Positions 7,627 to 15,844 of a stretch of 20,346 nt of DNA are shown here, piece by piece. Both the position numbers and the translations under genes were made by a program. Positions within the stretch are counted from its first letter, which is position 1. The number at the start of each line of letters is the position of its first letter. The notes under the pieces are model-generated. The model saw only the letters and a list, made by a program, of their open reading frames with translations, was not told the origin of the DNA and did no database searches. The DNA comes from an uncultured Planctomycetaceae bacterium (GTDB lineage Bacteria; Planctomycetota; Planctomycetia; Pirellulales; UBA1268), in assembly GCA_903958265.1 (NCBI GenBank), contig CAJBSQ010000219.1, forward strand, positions 1 to 20,346, read 5' to 3'.

Positions 7627-9072
7627 ATGACCTCCCCAGCAGCACCGCCCCGAGTTCAGGAAACACCCGCCGAGACGGCGGCGCCGGCTGGCGGTGCCGC
7701 GGCCATGCGGTTGCTGGTGGTCGACAACGACATCGTGCATGCCCGCACGATGGGCGAGGTGCTCGGCCGGCTGGGCCACCATGTGACGGTCGTGGGCAGC
7801 GGCATCGAGGGAAGCCGGCGGATCGAGGCCGAGCCGTTCGACATCGTGGTCACCGACCTGATGATGAACGACATCGGTGGGCTCGAAATCCTTGCCCGTG
7901 CCAAGAAGGCCTCACCGGAGACCGAAGTGATCGTGGTGACGGGGCACGGCACGATTCCGTCGGCCGTCTCCGCGATGCAGCAGGGGGCATTCACCTACCT
8001 CCAGAAGCCCCTCGACATGGCCCACCTCCGGGCCGCGGTCGAGAAGGCGGCGGAGGGCGTACGGCTGCGGCGCCAGAATCTGGAACTGCACCGGCGGCTC
8101 GACGAGAAGTTCGGCTTCGAAGGCGTGATCGGATCGAGCCCGCAGATGCAGGGGCTCATCGAGCGGCTCAAGCGGATCGCGCCGACGGATGCCACGGTGC
8201 TGATCCAGGGGGAGACCGGTACCGGCAAGGAACTCGTCGCCCAGGCGATCCACCAGAACAGCTCCCGGAAGACCAAGCCGTTCGTGGCACTCAACTGCGC
8301 GGCGCTCAGCGAGAACATCCTCGAGAGTGAGCTTTTTGGTCACGTCCGCGGCGCCTTCACCGACGCCTCCAACGATCGGATCGGCAAGTTCGAATATGCC
8401 CACGGGGGCACATTGTTTCTCGACGAGGTCGGCGACATGCCGATGGCGACGCAGATCAAGCTCCTCCGCGTCTTGGAGTCGGGCGAGATCACCCGCGTGG
8501 GATCCAATACGCCCGTGAGTGTCAACGTGCGGATCCTGTCCGCCACCAATCGCAACCTCGAGGATGCAATCGCCAGCGGCGTGTTCCGCAGCGACCTGTA
8601 CCATCGTCTCAAGGTGGTCACGATCGGAATCCCGCCCCTCCGCGACCGGGCTGGCGATATCCCGCTGCTGATCGAGCACTTCGTGAGGCAGTTCGCGAGG
8701 CGCCACTCCAAGACGATCAAGGGCATGTCGCTGCCGGCTCGGGTCAAGCTCGGCTCCTACGCCTGGCCTGGCAACGTGCGGCAGCTCCGCAACGTCATCG
8801 AGAGCATGGTCGTGGTCGATTGCGACGAAATCCTCGACGTGGACGACCTGCCGCTCGAGCTCGAGCCCGACAGCCCCGCGACCCCGATAGCCCAGGGCGA
8901 CGCGCCGGTGGGGATCGCGGCCCTCGTGGGGAGGCCGCTCGAGGAGGTCGAGAAGATCTTCATCGGCGAGACGCTTAAGCTGACCGGCGGCAATCGCGAG
9001 CAGGCCGCCGACCTGCTCGGGATCGGCGAGCGAACGCTCTACCGCAAGATCAAGGAGTACCACCTCAGTTGA
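7627..9072 (+). CDS. NtrC-family response regulator (REC, AAA+, Fis-type HTH)
   Basis: This 481-residue regulator has the three-domain build of sigma-54 activators. The receiver domain covers about 27-145, with phospho-acceptor Asp77 in VVTDLMM and a conserved Lys in LQKPLD. The AAA+ domain covers about 165-400, with Walker A GETGTGK (195-201) and Walker B LFLDE (D266, E267). A Fis-type helix-turn-helix occupies the last 45 residues (NREQAADLLGIGERTLYRKI). The sigma-54 contact loop reads GAFTDA (242-247) rather than the canonical GAFTGA. The first 26 residues are Ala/Pro-rich and precede the receiver fold; M27 at nt 7705 is a possible alternative start. The partner is probably the preceding kinase. 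Target genes are unknown. Confidence 0.93.
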   Translation: MTSPAAPPRVQETPAETAAPAGGAAAMRLLVVDNDIVHARTMGEVLGRLGHHVTVVGSGIEGSRRIEAEPFDIVVTDLMMNDIGGLEILARAKKASPETEVIVVTGHGTIPSAVSAMQQGAFTYLQKPLDMAHLRAAVEKAAEGVRLRRQNLELHRRLDEKFGFEGVIGSSPQMQGLIERLKRIAPTDATVLIQGETGTGKELVAQAIHQNSSRKTKPFVALNCAALSENILESELFGHVRGAFTDASNDRIGKFEYAHGGTLFLDEVGDMPMATQIKLLRVLESGEITRVGSNTPVSVNVRILSATNRNLEDAIASGVFRSDLYHRLKVVTIGIPPLRDRAGDIPLLIEHFVRQFARRHSKTIKGMSLPARVKLGSYAWPGNVRQLRNVIESMVVVDCDEILDVDDLPLELEPDSPATPIAQGDAPVGIAALVGRPLEEVEKIFIGETLKLTGGNREQAADLLGIGERTLYRKIKEYHLS

Positions 9073-9164
9073 CGCCCGCGTGGCGACGCCACCAGCCCCG
9101 CTGCGGCCAGGCGCGTGCGGACGAAACGCTGGGGTTTTCCCGGCCGAGGAGATCACGCCGGGCG

Positions 9165-9194
9165 ATGCCTGGAAGCGCATTCTTGGTGTAGGAT
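9165..9194 (+). promoter_or_regulatory. Possible mutL promoter
   Basis: ATGCCT (9165-9170), an 18-base spacer and TAGGAT (9189-9194) lie before the mutL ATG at 9205, with 10 bases between the -10 and the start. There is no Shine-Dalgarno sequence. The -35 is a weak match. Confidence 0.3.
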
Positions 9195-9204
9195 TCGCGG
9201 CACC

Positions 9205-10983
9205 ATGGGACGCATCCACCAACTCCCGATGTCGGTCGTCAATCGCATCGCCGCCGGCGAGGTGGTGGAGCGGCCCGCGAGCGTCGTCAAGGAACTGCTG
9301 GAAAACGCCCTCGACGCGTCACCGTCGCGGATCGACGTCGCGCTCGAACAGGGGGGCGTTGCCCTGGTCCGCGTGGTGGATGACGGCGGCGGTATCGAGG
9401 CCGAGGACCTGCCACTGGCGGTGACGGCCCATGCCACGAGCAAGCTTCGGGTTGCCGAGGACCTCGAGCGGATCGGCACGCTCGGCTTCCGAGGCGAGGC
9501 GCTGGCCAGCATCGGTGAGGTGTCGCGGCTGGTGATCCGGTCGCGGACGCCCGAGGGCATTGGCGCCGCGATCACGGTCGACGGCGGCCGGGCCGGCGAG
9601 GTCGTGCCCGAGGGATGTGCGGTCGGTACGACCGTCGAGGTGCACCAGCTGTTCGGCAACGTGCCGGCGCGACGGTCGTTTCTCCGGGCGCCGCAGACCG
9701 AGTGGTCGCATGCCTCGGAGGCGTTCGTACGCACCGCCCTTGCCCATCCCGCAGTGGGCTTCAGCCTCACCCACAACGGCCGCCGGATCCACGACCTGCC
9801 CGTGACCGGCTCGTGGCGGGCGAGGATCGGCGACCTGTTCGGCATCGAGCTGAGCGACCGCCTCATCGAGGTGGAAGCCGATGACGGCGAGGTCTCGGTG
9901 CATGGCTTCGTGGGTCGCCCCGAGGATGACCTGGCCAGCGGCCGCCTGCAGCACCTGATCGTCGGCGGCCGTCCGTTCCGCGATCGTTCGATCCTCCATG
10001 CGGTGCAGGAGGCCTATCGGGGGCTGCTGCTCTCCGGCCGGCAGCCGATCGTCTTTCTCGCCTTCGACCTTCCCCCCGATGCCGTCGACGTGAATGTCCA
10101 TCCCGCCAAGATGGAGGTCCGATTTCGGGAGCCGTCGCGGCTCTACCGGCTCGTGCTGGCGGCCCTGCGATCCAAGTTCCTCGCCGCCAACGTGACCACC
10201 CGACTGGAGCCGCCGCTGTCCGACGCCTGGCCGGCTCCGCGACTTCCGGAGTTCGCACCGTTTCCGGCCGGCGGCCCTCTCCGGCGCGACCCGCCGCCGC
10301 TGTGGGCCGCAACTGCCGATCCAGCCGCCGGCACTCCACCCGCGCCGGGGTCGGCCGCGGCCGTGCCGATGGCATGGGAGATCGACGAGGCTGCTCGCAC
10401 CGGCGTTAGCGACGCACTCGCCGTGCAAATGCACGACCGCTACATCGTGGTCGAAAGCGGCGACGGCATCGAGGTGATCGACCAGCACGCCCTCCACGAG
10501 CGGTTGCTCTACGAGAAGCTCAAAGCCTCGGTCGACGGGGGCGGGCTCGAGGTGCAGCCCCTGCTCATTCCCGAGAAGCTCGACCTTGATCCGAGCGAGT
10601 TGGAACTGATCGGAGAGCATGCTGCGACACTGGAGCGGGCCGGCATGCGGATCGAGCCATTTGGTGGGGCCACCGTGATCGTGACGTCGAAACCGGCGCT
10701 CGTGGGCGACACGCCGGCCGCCATGATCGTGCAGGAAGTGCTCGACCGGCTCGCGGCGACGGCGGCGACGGGGGGCGGCTCGAGCATGCTCGTCGACGAG
10801 GTGCTCCACGGGCTCGCCTGCCGGGCGGCGATCAAGGCCGGCGATCGGCTCTCGCAGGCCGAGGTCGACGCGCTCGTGCAGGAGTGGCGGATCGTCCCCG
10901 AGTCGCATCACTGCCCGCATGGTCGTCCCACGTCGCTGACGCTCTCGAGACAGGATCTGGACCGGCAGTTTCGCCGCACCTGA
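9205..10983 (+). CDS. mutL: DNA mismatch repair protein MutL, endonuclease type
   Basis: This 592-residue protein couples mismatch recognition by MutS to strand nicking and excision. The N-terminal GHKL ATPase has E30 and N34 in KELLENALDA, the DDGGGI motif, TSK and GFRGEAL. A Pro-rich linker covers about 340-395. The C-terminal domain carries the full nuclease signature DQHALHERLLYE (426-437, pattern DQHA-x2-E-x4-E), plus ACRAAIK (C539) and CPHGRP (C570) metal-site motifs. It is therefore the self-nicking type found in bacteria without MutH. The start fits the family N-terminus (MGRIHQLP...IAAGEVVERP). An earlier in-frame start at 9115 adds residues unlike the family. mutS is not in this window. 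Confidence 0.96.
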   Translation: MGRIHQLPMSVVNRIAAGEVVERPASVVKELLENALDASPSRIDVALEQGGVALVRVVDDGGGIEAEDLPLAVTAHATSKLRVAEDLERIGTLGFRGEALASIGEVSRLVIRSRTPEGIGAAITVDGGRAGEVVPEGCAVGTTVEVHQLFGNVPARRSFLRAPQTEWSHASEAFVRTALAHPAVGFSLTHNGRRIHDLPVTGSWRARIGDLFGIELSDRLIEVEADDGEVSVHGFVGRPEDDLASGRLQHLIVGGRPFRDRSILHAVQEAYRGLLLSGRQPIVFLAFDLPPDAVDVNVHPAKMEVRFREPSRLYRLVLAALRSKFLAANVTTRLEPPLSDAWPAPRLPEFAPFPAGGPLRRDPPPLWAATADPAAGTPPAPGSAAAVPMAWEIDEAARTGVSDALAVQMHDRYIVVESGDGIEVIDQHALHERLLYEKLKASVDGGGLEVQPLLIPEKLDLDPSELELIGEHAATLERAGMRIEPFGGATVIVTSKPALVGDTPAAMIVQEVLDRLAATAATGGGSSMLVDEVLHGLACRAAIKAGDRLSQAEVDALVQEWRIVPESHHCPHGRPTSLTLSRQDLDRQFRRT

Positions 10984-11000
10984 GGCACGAAGGAGAATCG

Positions 11001-12497
11001 ATGATCTGCGTGAGCATCGGCCGTGGCCGGCATCGGCACGTGATCGCCGAACATAAGCACCTGGTGGAGAACGGCATCGGGCTCGTCGAACTGCGGCTCG
11101 ACTATCTCCAGGGCGAGGTGCAGGTGAAGCGGCTCCTCAGGGACCGCCCCTGCCCCGTCATCATGACCTGCCGGCGGAAGAGCGACGGCGGCCGCTGGGA
11201 GCATTCCGAAGAGGCGCGACTGACCCTGCTGCGGACGGCCATCGTCGAAGGGGCCGATTATGTGGACCTCGAGGATGACGTCGCCGCCGGCGTTCGCCGC
11301 TACGGGGTGACGAAGCGGATCATCAGCCACCATGACTTCCAGAAAACCCCCGCCGACCTCACGCTCCTGCACAAGCGACTCGCCTCGATGGATGCCGACG
11401 TCGTCAAGATCGCGGCCATGGCGAACCATCCCACCGACAATCTGCGGATGCTCCAGATGGTGCATGCCAGCAGACTGCCCACGGTTGGGATCTGCATGGG
11501 CGACATCGGTGCGCCCACGCGGATCCTGGGGGGCCGCTGCGGGGCTCCCTTCACCTACGCCACGTTCAACGACGACCGCGTGTTGGCCCCTGGGCAGATC
11601 GGCTGGCGGCAGATGCGGGAGATGTACCGCTACGATTCGATCACGGCCGCCACGCGCATCTACGGCGTCGTGGCCGACCCCGTGGGGCACAGCCTGAGCC
11701 CGGTCGTGCACAACGCCGCGCTTGCGGCCGCGGGCATCGATGCGGTCTACGTGCCTTTTCGGGTACCGGCCGAGCAGATCGATGAGTTCCTCTCGGCCGC
11801 CTCCCGCTGGCCGCTATCAGGCCTGAGTGTCACGATACCGCACAAGGAGTCCGTGCTGCGGCATGCCACCGCCGTGGACGGCCTCGTGCAGTCGATCGGT
11901 GCCGCCAACACGCTCTCGTTCACGCCCGCTGGAATCGAAGCCGCCAACACCGACGCAACCGCCGCCGTGGAGAGCCTGGCGGCGGCGCTCCGCGGAGATG
12001 AGCAGCCCCAGAATGGGACGCTCGGCGTGAAGACGGCGGTTGTGCTGGGGGGCGGCGGGGCGGCCCGCGCCGTCGCGTTCGGGCTCAAGCAGCGCGGGGT
12101 CGAGGTCACGGTGACGTCCCGCACCGCCGACCGGGCGAAGAAGATCGCCGCCGAAGTCGGCTGCAAGGCGGTCGAGTGGGCTGCCCGCCACCGGATGCCC
12201 TCCGACTGTGTGGTCAATGCCACCCCGGTGGGCATGCACCCCAACGTCGACGAGACCCCGTACGACAAGGAGCACCTGAGGCCCTACATGGTGGTGTTCG
12301 ACACCGTCTACAATCCGGAGAACACCCTGTTCATCAAGGAAGCCCGAAGCGTTGGCTGTCGCACCGTGACGGGCGTAGAGATGTTCGTCCGGCAGGCGGC
12401 GATCCAGTTCCGCATCTGGCACGGCGTCGAACCGCCGCAGCAGGTGATGCGGGACGCCCTCAAGCGGGCCACGGCATCAGCGAAGCAACCGGGCTGA
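11001..12497 (+). CDS. aroDE: Bifunctional 3-dehydroquinate dehydratase / shikimate dehydrogenase
   Basis: This 498-residue fusion performs two consecutive steps: dehydroquinate to dehydroshikimate, then NADPH-dependent reduction to shikimate. The N-terminal domain (about 1-215) is a type I dehydratase, with Schiff-base Lys136 in VVKIAAMA and catalytic His111 in ISHHDF. The C-terminal domain (about 222-490) is an AroE-type dehydrogenase: GHSLSP binds substrate, Lys282 in VTIPHK is catalytic, followed by GAANTL, NTD, the nucleotide-binding GGGGAARAV and NATPVGM. AAGGAG at 10990-10995, 5 bases before the ATG, fixes the start and is the best ribosome-binding site in the window. It begins 17 bases after mutL and is followed by aroK. 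Plants carry a similar fusion; here the arrangement presumably channels substrate. Confidence 0.96.
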   Translation: MICVSIGRGRHRHVIAEHKHLVENGIGLVELRLDYLQGEVQVKRLLRDRPCPVIMTCRRKSDGGRWEHSEEARLTLLRTAIVEGADYVDLEDDVAAGVRRYGVTKRIISHHDFQKTPADLTLLHKRLASMDADVVKIAAMANHPTDNLRMLQMVHASRLPTVGICMGDIGAPTRILGGRCGAPFTYATFNDDRVLAPGQIGWRQMREMYRYDSITAATRIYGVVADPVGHSLSPVVHNAALAAAGIDAVYVPFRVPAEQIDEFLSAASRWPLSGLSVTIPHKESVLRHATAVDGLVQSIGAANTLSFTPAGIEAANTDATAAVESLAAALRGDEQPQNGTLGVKTAVVLGGGGAARAVAFGLKQRGVEVTVTSRTADRAKKIAAEVGCKAVEWAARHRMPSDCVVNATPVGMHPNVDETPYDKEHLRPYMVVFDTVYNPENTLFIKEARSVGCRTVTGVEMFVRQAAIQFRIWHGVEPPQQVMRDALKRATASAKQPG

Positions 12498-12533
12498 CAT
12501 GCTTCCCATGACGGCGGCCCACCTACCCATCCC

Positions 12534-13106
12534 ATGATTGACATGACACGGCTGACGATCATCGGCTACCGCGGCTGCGGCAAATCGACGGTCGCCGAAC
12601 TCCTCTCGGGGAGCCTCGGACTGCCCTGGCATGACGCCGACGTGGTGCTCGAAGGCCGCGCGGGCTGCTCGATCACCACGCTGGTTCACGACCAGGGCGA
12701 GAAGGCTTTTCGGGATCTCGAGCAGGTGGTGCTGGCCGACCTGCTCGCCGGGCCTCCAGCGATCATCGCGACCGGCGGCGGTGTGGTGCTTCGCCCTGCC
12801 AACCGGCGACTGCTCCGGGCCCACGGCCGGCCGGTTGTCTGGCTCTTTGCGGCGGCCGACATCGTGCGGCGGCGGCTGGCGGCCGATCCGATGACCGCGT
12901 CCCGCCGCCCCGCCCTCTCCGGCGGTGATCCACTGGATGAGGTTGCCGCCACGCTCAGCGCCCGCGAACCGCTGTACCGCGACTCCGCTGATGTCGCCTT
13001 CGACACGGGGCGTGATTCACCGCAGCAGATCACAGCGTGCATCGTCGCCTGGCTGGCGACGCGGGGCAGCAGCGTGCCGGGGGGCTCGTCCGAGCGAACG
13101 GTATGA
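12534..13106 (+). CDS. aroK: Shikimate kinase
   Basis: This 190-residue P-loop kinase phosphorylates shikimate with ATP, the step after the dehydrogenase encoded just upstream. Visible features are Walker A GYRGCGKST (11-19), the substrate-binding D34-A-D36 pair, FRDLE, ATGGGVV (the glycine-rich shikimate site), and the lid arginines in MTASRRPAL. Length is normal. Starts at 12534 or 12543 (MTRLTIIG) are both possible; neither has a Shine-Dalgarno sequence. It begins 36 bases after aroDE. The stop codon overlaps the ATG of the next gene (ATGA at 13103-13106), suggesting translational coupling. Confidence 0.95.
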   Translation: MIDMTRLTIIGYRGCGKSTVAELLSGSLGLPWHDADVVLEGRAGCSITTLVHDQGEKAFRDLEQVVLADLLAGPPAIIATGGGVVLRPANRRLLRAHGRPVVWLFAAADIVRRRLAADPMTASRRPALSGGDPLDEVAATLSAREPLYRDSADVAFDTGRDSPQQITACIVAWLATRGSSVPGGSSERTV

Positions 13107-14239
13107 GCTCCCCTGCCCTGGTATTCGATCCCCGCGATCCCATCGGCTGGGCGCTGCCCCTCGTCGTGGGCCTTGCGTCTGCGGCCCTGGTGACGACCGG
13201 CGGGGGGCGTCTCGTGGATCCGCTGCCGCGGTCTGACCGGCTGGTACGGGGGGGCGTTGCTCTGGCCGTGATGCTCACCGCTCTCGGGACGTGGTGGTGG
13301 GAGGTGCATGGCGGCGCGGGCGCCGGATCGGTGGCCGCCCCCGGGATGCACGTCGTGCTTCGCTGGGCGGCCCATCAGCTGCTCTTCGCCCTCCTCGCCG
13401 CCGCGGCCTGGGTCGACATCCGCCATCGAGTGATTCCAGACGCGATCACCGTGCCGGGCGTTCTGGCAGGGCTGGCATGGCTCACCGCCGCGCCGGATGC
13501 GTTGCTGCCGATCCTGCGCGACGTGCCCCGGTCGTTCGCCATGCCGCTGCGCGAGCCCGACGTGCTTGGTGTGTTCGGTAGCCTCCGCGGGCCGTGGCCC
13601 GATTGGCTGGCACCCCGGCCCGCGCTGGCTGGTCTGGCGCTGGTGGCGGCGGTGTTTGCGGTGTGGTGCCTGGTGGGCACGGAGCCGGACGAGCCTCGGC
13701 GGCAGGGCGGCGGCTCTGCGTGGTGGGCAGCGTGGCTCCGACCGCGGCCGGTCGTGGTCACGACTGGGGCGGCCGTCTTGCTCGGGGGCTGGTTCGTCGG
13801 CGGCGATCATTGGCGGGGGCTGGTCTCGTCGCTGGTGGGCATCGCGGTGTCGGGAGGGATCATCTGGCTCACCCGCGCCGGCGCCTCCCGCGCGCTGGGG
13901 CGGGAAGCGATGGGGCTCGGCGACGTGACCCTGATGGCGATGGTCGGCGCATGGCTCGGGTGGCAGCCGTGCCTGCTCGCCTGTTTCCTCGCCGTGTTCA
14001 TCGGGCTCGTCCACGGCGTGACCCAGCTCGTGGTACGGAGCGAGACAGAGCTGCCCTTCGGCCCAAGCCTCTGCCTGGCCGCAGCCGTCGTGGTCGTCTG
14101 GTGGCGGCCGCTCTGGCAGCAGACAGAGGCGTTTTTTGAACGGCCTGGGGAGCTGGCCCTGGTGGTCGGAGCGGTGATCGTCCTGACCGCGGTGACCCTC
14201 TGGATCTGGCACCGGATCCGGCCGATTTCCGCCGCGTAA
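13103..14239 (+). CDS. Prepilin peptidase, A24 family, expanded form
   Basis: This 378-residue polytopic membrane protein should cleave leader peptides of type IV pilin-like or type II secretion pseudopilin precursors at the cytoplasmic face. The two catalytic aspartates are recognisable: D105 in WVDIRHRVIPD and D274 in the GLGD motif (EAMGLGDVTLMAMVG). They are 169 residues apart, whereas A24 enzymes usually have about 60-65, so an extra block of about 100 residues with hydrophobic stretches (about 175-190 and 220-235) lies between. The CxxC-containing N-methyltransferase domain of PilD-type enzymes is absent. Several further hydrophobic segments fit an integral membrane protein. The ATG overlaps the aroK stop, so translation is probably coupled. 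No pilin genes are adjacent. Confidence 0.82.
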   Translation: MSSPALVFDPRDPIGWALPLVVGLASAALVTTGGGRLVDPLPRSDRLVRGGVALAVMLTALGTWWWEVHGGAGAGSVAAPGMHVVLRWAAHQLLFALLAAAAWVDIRHRVIPDAITVPGVLAGLAWLTAAPDALLPILRDVPRSFAMPLREPDVLGVFGSLRGPWPDWLAPRPALAGLALVAAVFAVWCLVGTEPDEPRRQGGGSAWWAAWLRPRPVVVTTGAAVLLGGWFVGGDHWRGLVSSLVGIAVSGGIIWLTRAGASRALGREAMGLGDVTLMAMVGAWLGWQPCLLACFLAVFIGLVHGVTQLVVRSETELPFGPSLCLAAAVVVVWWRPLWQQTEAFFERPGELALVVGAVIVLTAVTLWIWHRIRPISAA

Positions 14240-14267
14240 ATCGTGCTCTGGCGGGTGGTTGCCGGCC

Positions 14268-14296
14268 TTGCCCCGTCGCCGCGGGTTTCCTACGAT
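14268..14296 (+). promoter_or_regulatory. Predicted promoter of the OmpA-like lipoprotein gene
   Basis: TTGCCC (14268-14273), a 17-base spacer and TACGAT (14291-14296). The same two hexamers and spacing occur before the serine acetyltransferase gene. Here a leader of about 24 bases follows, including GGAG at 14309-14312. Confidence 0.55.
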
Positions 14297-14326
14297 CTCG
14301 CCCCCGCTGGAGCTCAAGGTTTTTCG

Positions 14327-15187
14327 ATGGCAGCTTCGCACCGTCGCCACGCTCGTTGCACCCTGGCCGTCGCCGCGCTGACGGCCGCCACGTTCGGCTG
14401 CGCGGCCAATCCATTCAAGAAGCAGCAGTCGCTGGCGCCGCCCAGCCTCGACCCACCCCCGGGCGTCGCGGCACCGGCCCACACCCTGCCCCAGACCTCG
14501 TCATCCGCCGCCCCGCCGTCGTATGCCGATGTCGATGGTCGCCAGCTGGAGGCGGCGCTCGTTCGTAGCCGCCAGGAATCGCAGGTGATGCACGACGAGA
14601 TCGCAGCGCTCCAGGACCAGCTCGCGAGCACGTCGTCGCAGCTCGCCCAGACGCGGGCCGCAGGGCTTCCTCCCGGTGCCGACAAGCCACCGCGGGCGAG
14701 CAACGACGGCGGCGTACCGACGACGCCGGTCGTGATGCAGTCGGCGATGACACAGCTCAAGCTGCCCGACCTCCAGCCCCGATTCGACGGCGCCGTGGTG
14801 CGGATCGACATCCCCGCCGACCGGCTGTTCGACCATGGCACCGCGAACCTGCTTCCCGAGGGGACGGCGACGCTGACGCAGGTCTCGAACGAACTCGAAC
14901 GGGTCTACCCCGGGCACTTCATCGGCATCGAGGGACACGTCGACACCGAGCCTCTGCAGAACGCGTCGTGGACGTCACCCCACCAGCTCACTGCCGCCCG
15001 GTCGGCTGCCGTCTTCGACTTCCTCACCACCCGCACGACGATGCACGAGAGCCAGCTGTTTCTCGTGGCCCACGGCGCCAATCATCCGCTGGTGTCCAAC
15101 GCAACGTCGGCGGGCCGCACCCGCAACCGGCGAGTAGAACTCGTCGTCTACCCTGACCGCTCCGCGGTCGACATCGCAGCGAAGTGA
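14327..15187 (+). CDS. OmpA/MotB-family peptidoglycan-binding lipoprotein
   Basis: This 286-residue protein probably anchors the cell envelope to peptidoglycan. The N-terminus has a basic region, a hydrophobic core and a lipobox-like TFGC, giving lipidated Cys25; Phe at -2 makes the lipobox slightly atypical. Then come a Pro-rich linker, a predicted coiled coil (about 65-105, rich in Glu, Gln, Leu) and a C-terminal OmpA domain (about 155-280). That domain has GHVDTEPL, with the Asp that binds meso-diaminopimelate, LTAARSAAVFDFL, and the NRRVELVV end with the conserved Arg. In outline it resembles Pal or MotB-like proteins. No Tol or flagellar genes are near. The start fits the signal peptide and GGAG at 14309-14312. 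Confidence 0.88.
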   Translation: MAASHRRHARCTLAVAALTAATFGCAANPFKKQQSLAPPSLDPPPGVAAPAHTLPQTSSSAAPPSYADVDGRQLEAALVRSRQESQVMHDEIAALQDQLASTSSQLAQTRAAGLPPGADKPPRASNDGGVPTTPVVMQSAMTQLKLPDLQPRFDGAVVRIDIPADRLFDHGTANLLPEGTATLTQVSNELERVYPGHFIGIEGHVDTEPLQNASWTSPHQLTAARSAAVFDFLTTRTTMHESQLFLVAHGANHPLVSNATSAGRTRNRRVELVVYPDRSAVDIAAK

Positions 15188-15212
15188 CCGGCTTCGGGCC
15201 GCCTGCTACACT
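15184..15212 (+). promoter_or_regulatory. Predicted hisH promoter, leaderless
   Basis: GTGACC (15184-15189, overlapping the stop of the preceding gene), a 17-base spacer and TACACT (15207-15212). The hisH ATG at 15220 follows 7 bases after the -10, so a transcript would start at about the ATG. There is no Shine-Dalgarno sequence. Confidence 0.5.
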
Positions 15213-15219
15213 CCGCCGC

Positions 15220-15819
15220 ATGGTCACGATCGTCGACTACGGCAGCGGCAACCTGCGGAGCGTGCAGAAGGCCTTTGAGCGGCTCGGGGCCGAGGCGCGA
15301 ATCACCGCTGATCCACAGGTCGTGGCTGAGGCTGAACGCGTCGTGCTGCCGGGCGTGGGATCCTTCGGCGATGCCATGCGGGCCCTCCGCGATCGCGGGC
15401 TCGTCGATCCCCTGATCGCGCACGTCCGAGCCGACAAGCCGTTTTTCGGCATCTGCATGGGGCTCCAGTTGCTCTTCGAGACCGGCTGGGAGGGCGGTCG
15501 CCACGAGGGCCTGGGCCTGCTGCCCGGTGAGGTCGTGCGGTTTGATCTGCCCGCGGGCCTGAAGGTGCCCCACATGGGATGGAACACCGTCCGGTGGCGG
15601 ACCCCGGCGGCGGAGGCCGATGCATCGGGCTGGTATTACTTCGTGCACTCCTACCATGCCCGGCCTCGGGACGAGTCGGTCGTGACGGCGGTCACCGACT
15701 ACGGCGGTGACTTCTGCGCGGCGGTCGCGCGGGGCAGGTTGTTCGCAACACAGTTCCACCCTGAGAAGAGCCAGACGATCGGCCTGCGACTCCTCGCGTC
15801 GTTCGTCGGCCGTGACTGA
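15220..15819 (+). CDS. hisH: Imidazole glycerol phosphate synthase, glutaminase subunit
   Basis: This 199-residue class I glutamine amidotransferase releases ammonia from glutamine for the HisF subunit in histidine synthesis. The catalytic triad is visible: Cys79 in FFGICMGLQLL, and His180 and Glu182 in QFHPEKS. The N-terminus (VTIVDYGSGNLRSV) and the PHMGWN motif are typical of HisH. Length is normal. The ATG at 15220 matches the family N-terminus; an upstream in-frame codon at 15184 would overlap the promoter. hisA follows 25 bases later. hisF is not in the window. Confidence 0.97.
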   Translation: MVTIVDYGSGNLRSVQKAFERLGAEARITADPQVVAEAERVVLPGVGSFGDAMRALRDRGLVDPLIAHVRADKPFFGICMGLQLLFETGWEGGRHEGLGLLPGEVVRFDLPAGLKVPHMGWNTVRWRTPAAEADASGWYYFVHSYHARPRDESVVTAVTDYGGDFCAAVARGRLFATQFHPEKSQTIGLRLLASFVGRD

Positions 15820-15844
15820 CCACCCCCACCGCGGAGACCGTTCG

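Noticed and set aside
7912..9222. 436-residue minus-strand open frame over the NtrC-type regulator
   Set aside because: It is antisense to conserved AAA+ and Fis-type domains and has no motifs of its own.
12686..14482. 598-residue minus-strand open frame over aroK and the prepilin peptidase
   Set aside because: It has low-complexity His/Pro/Arg/Gly composition and covers two genes with clear catalytic motifs.
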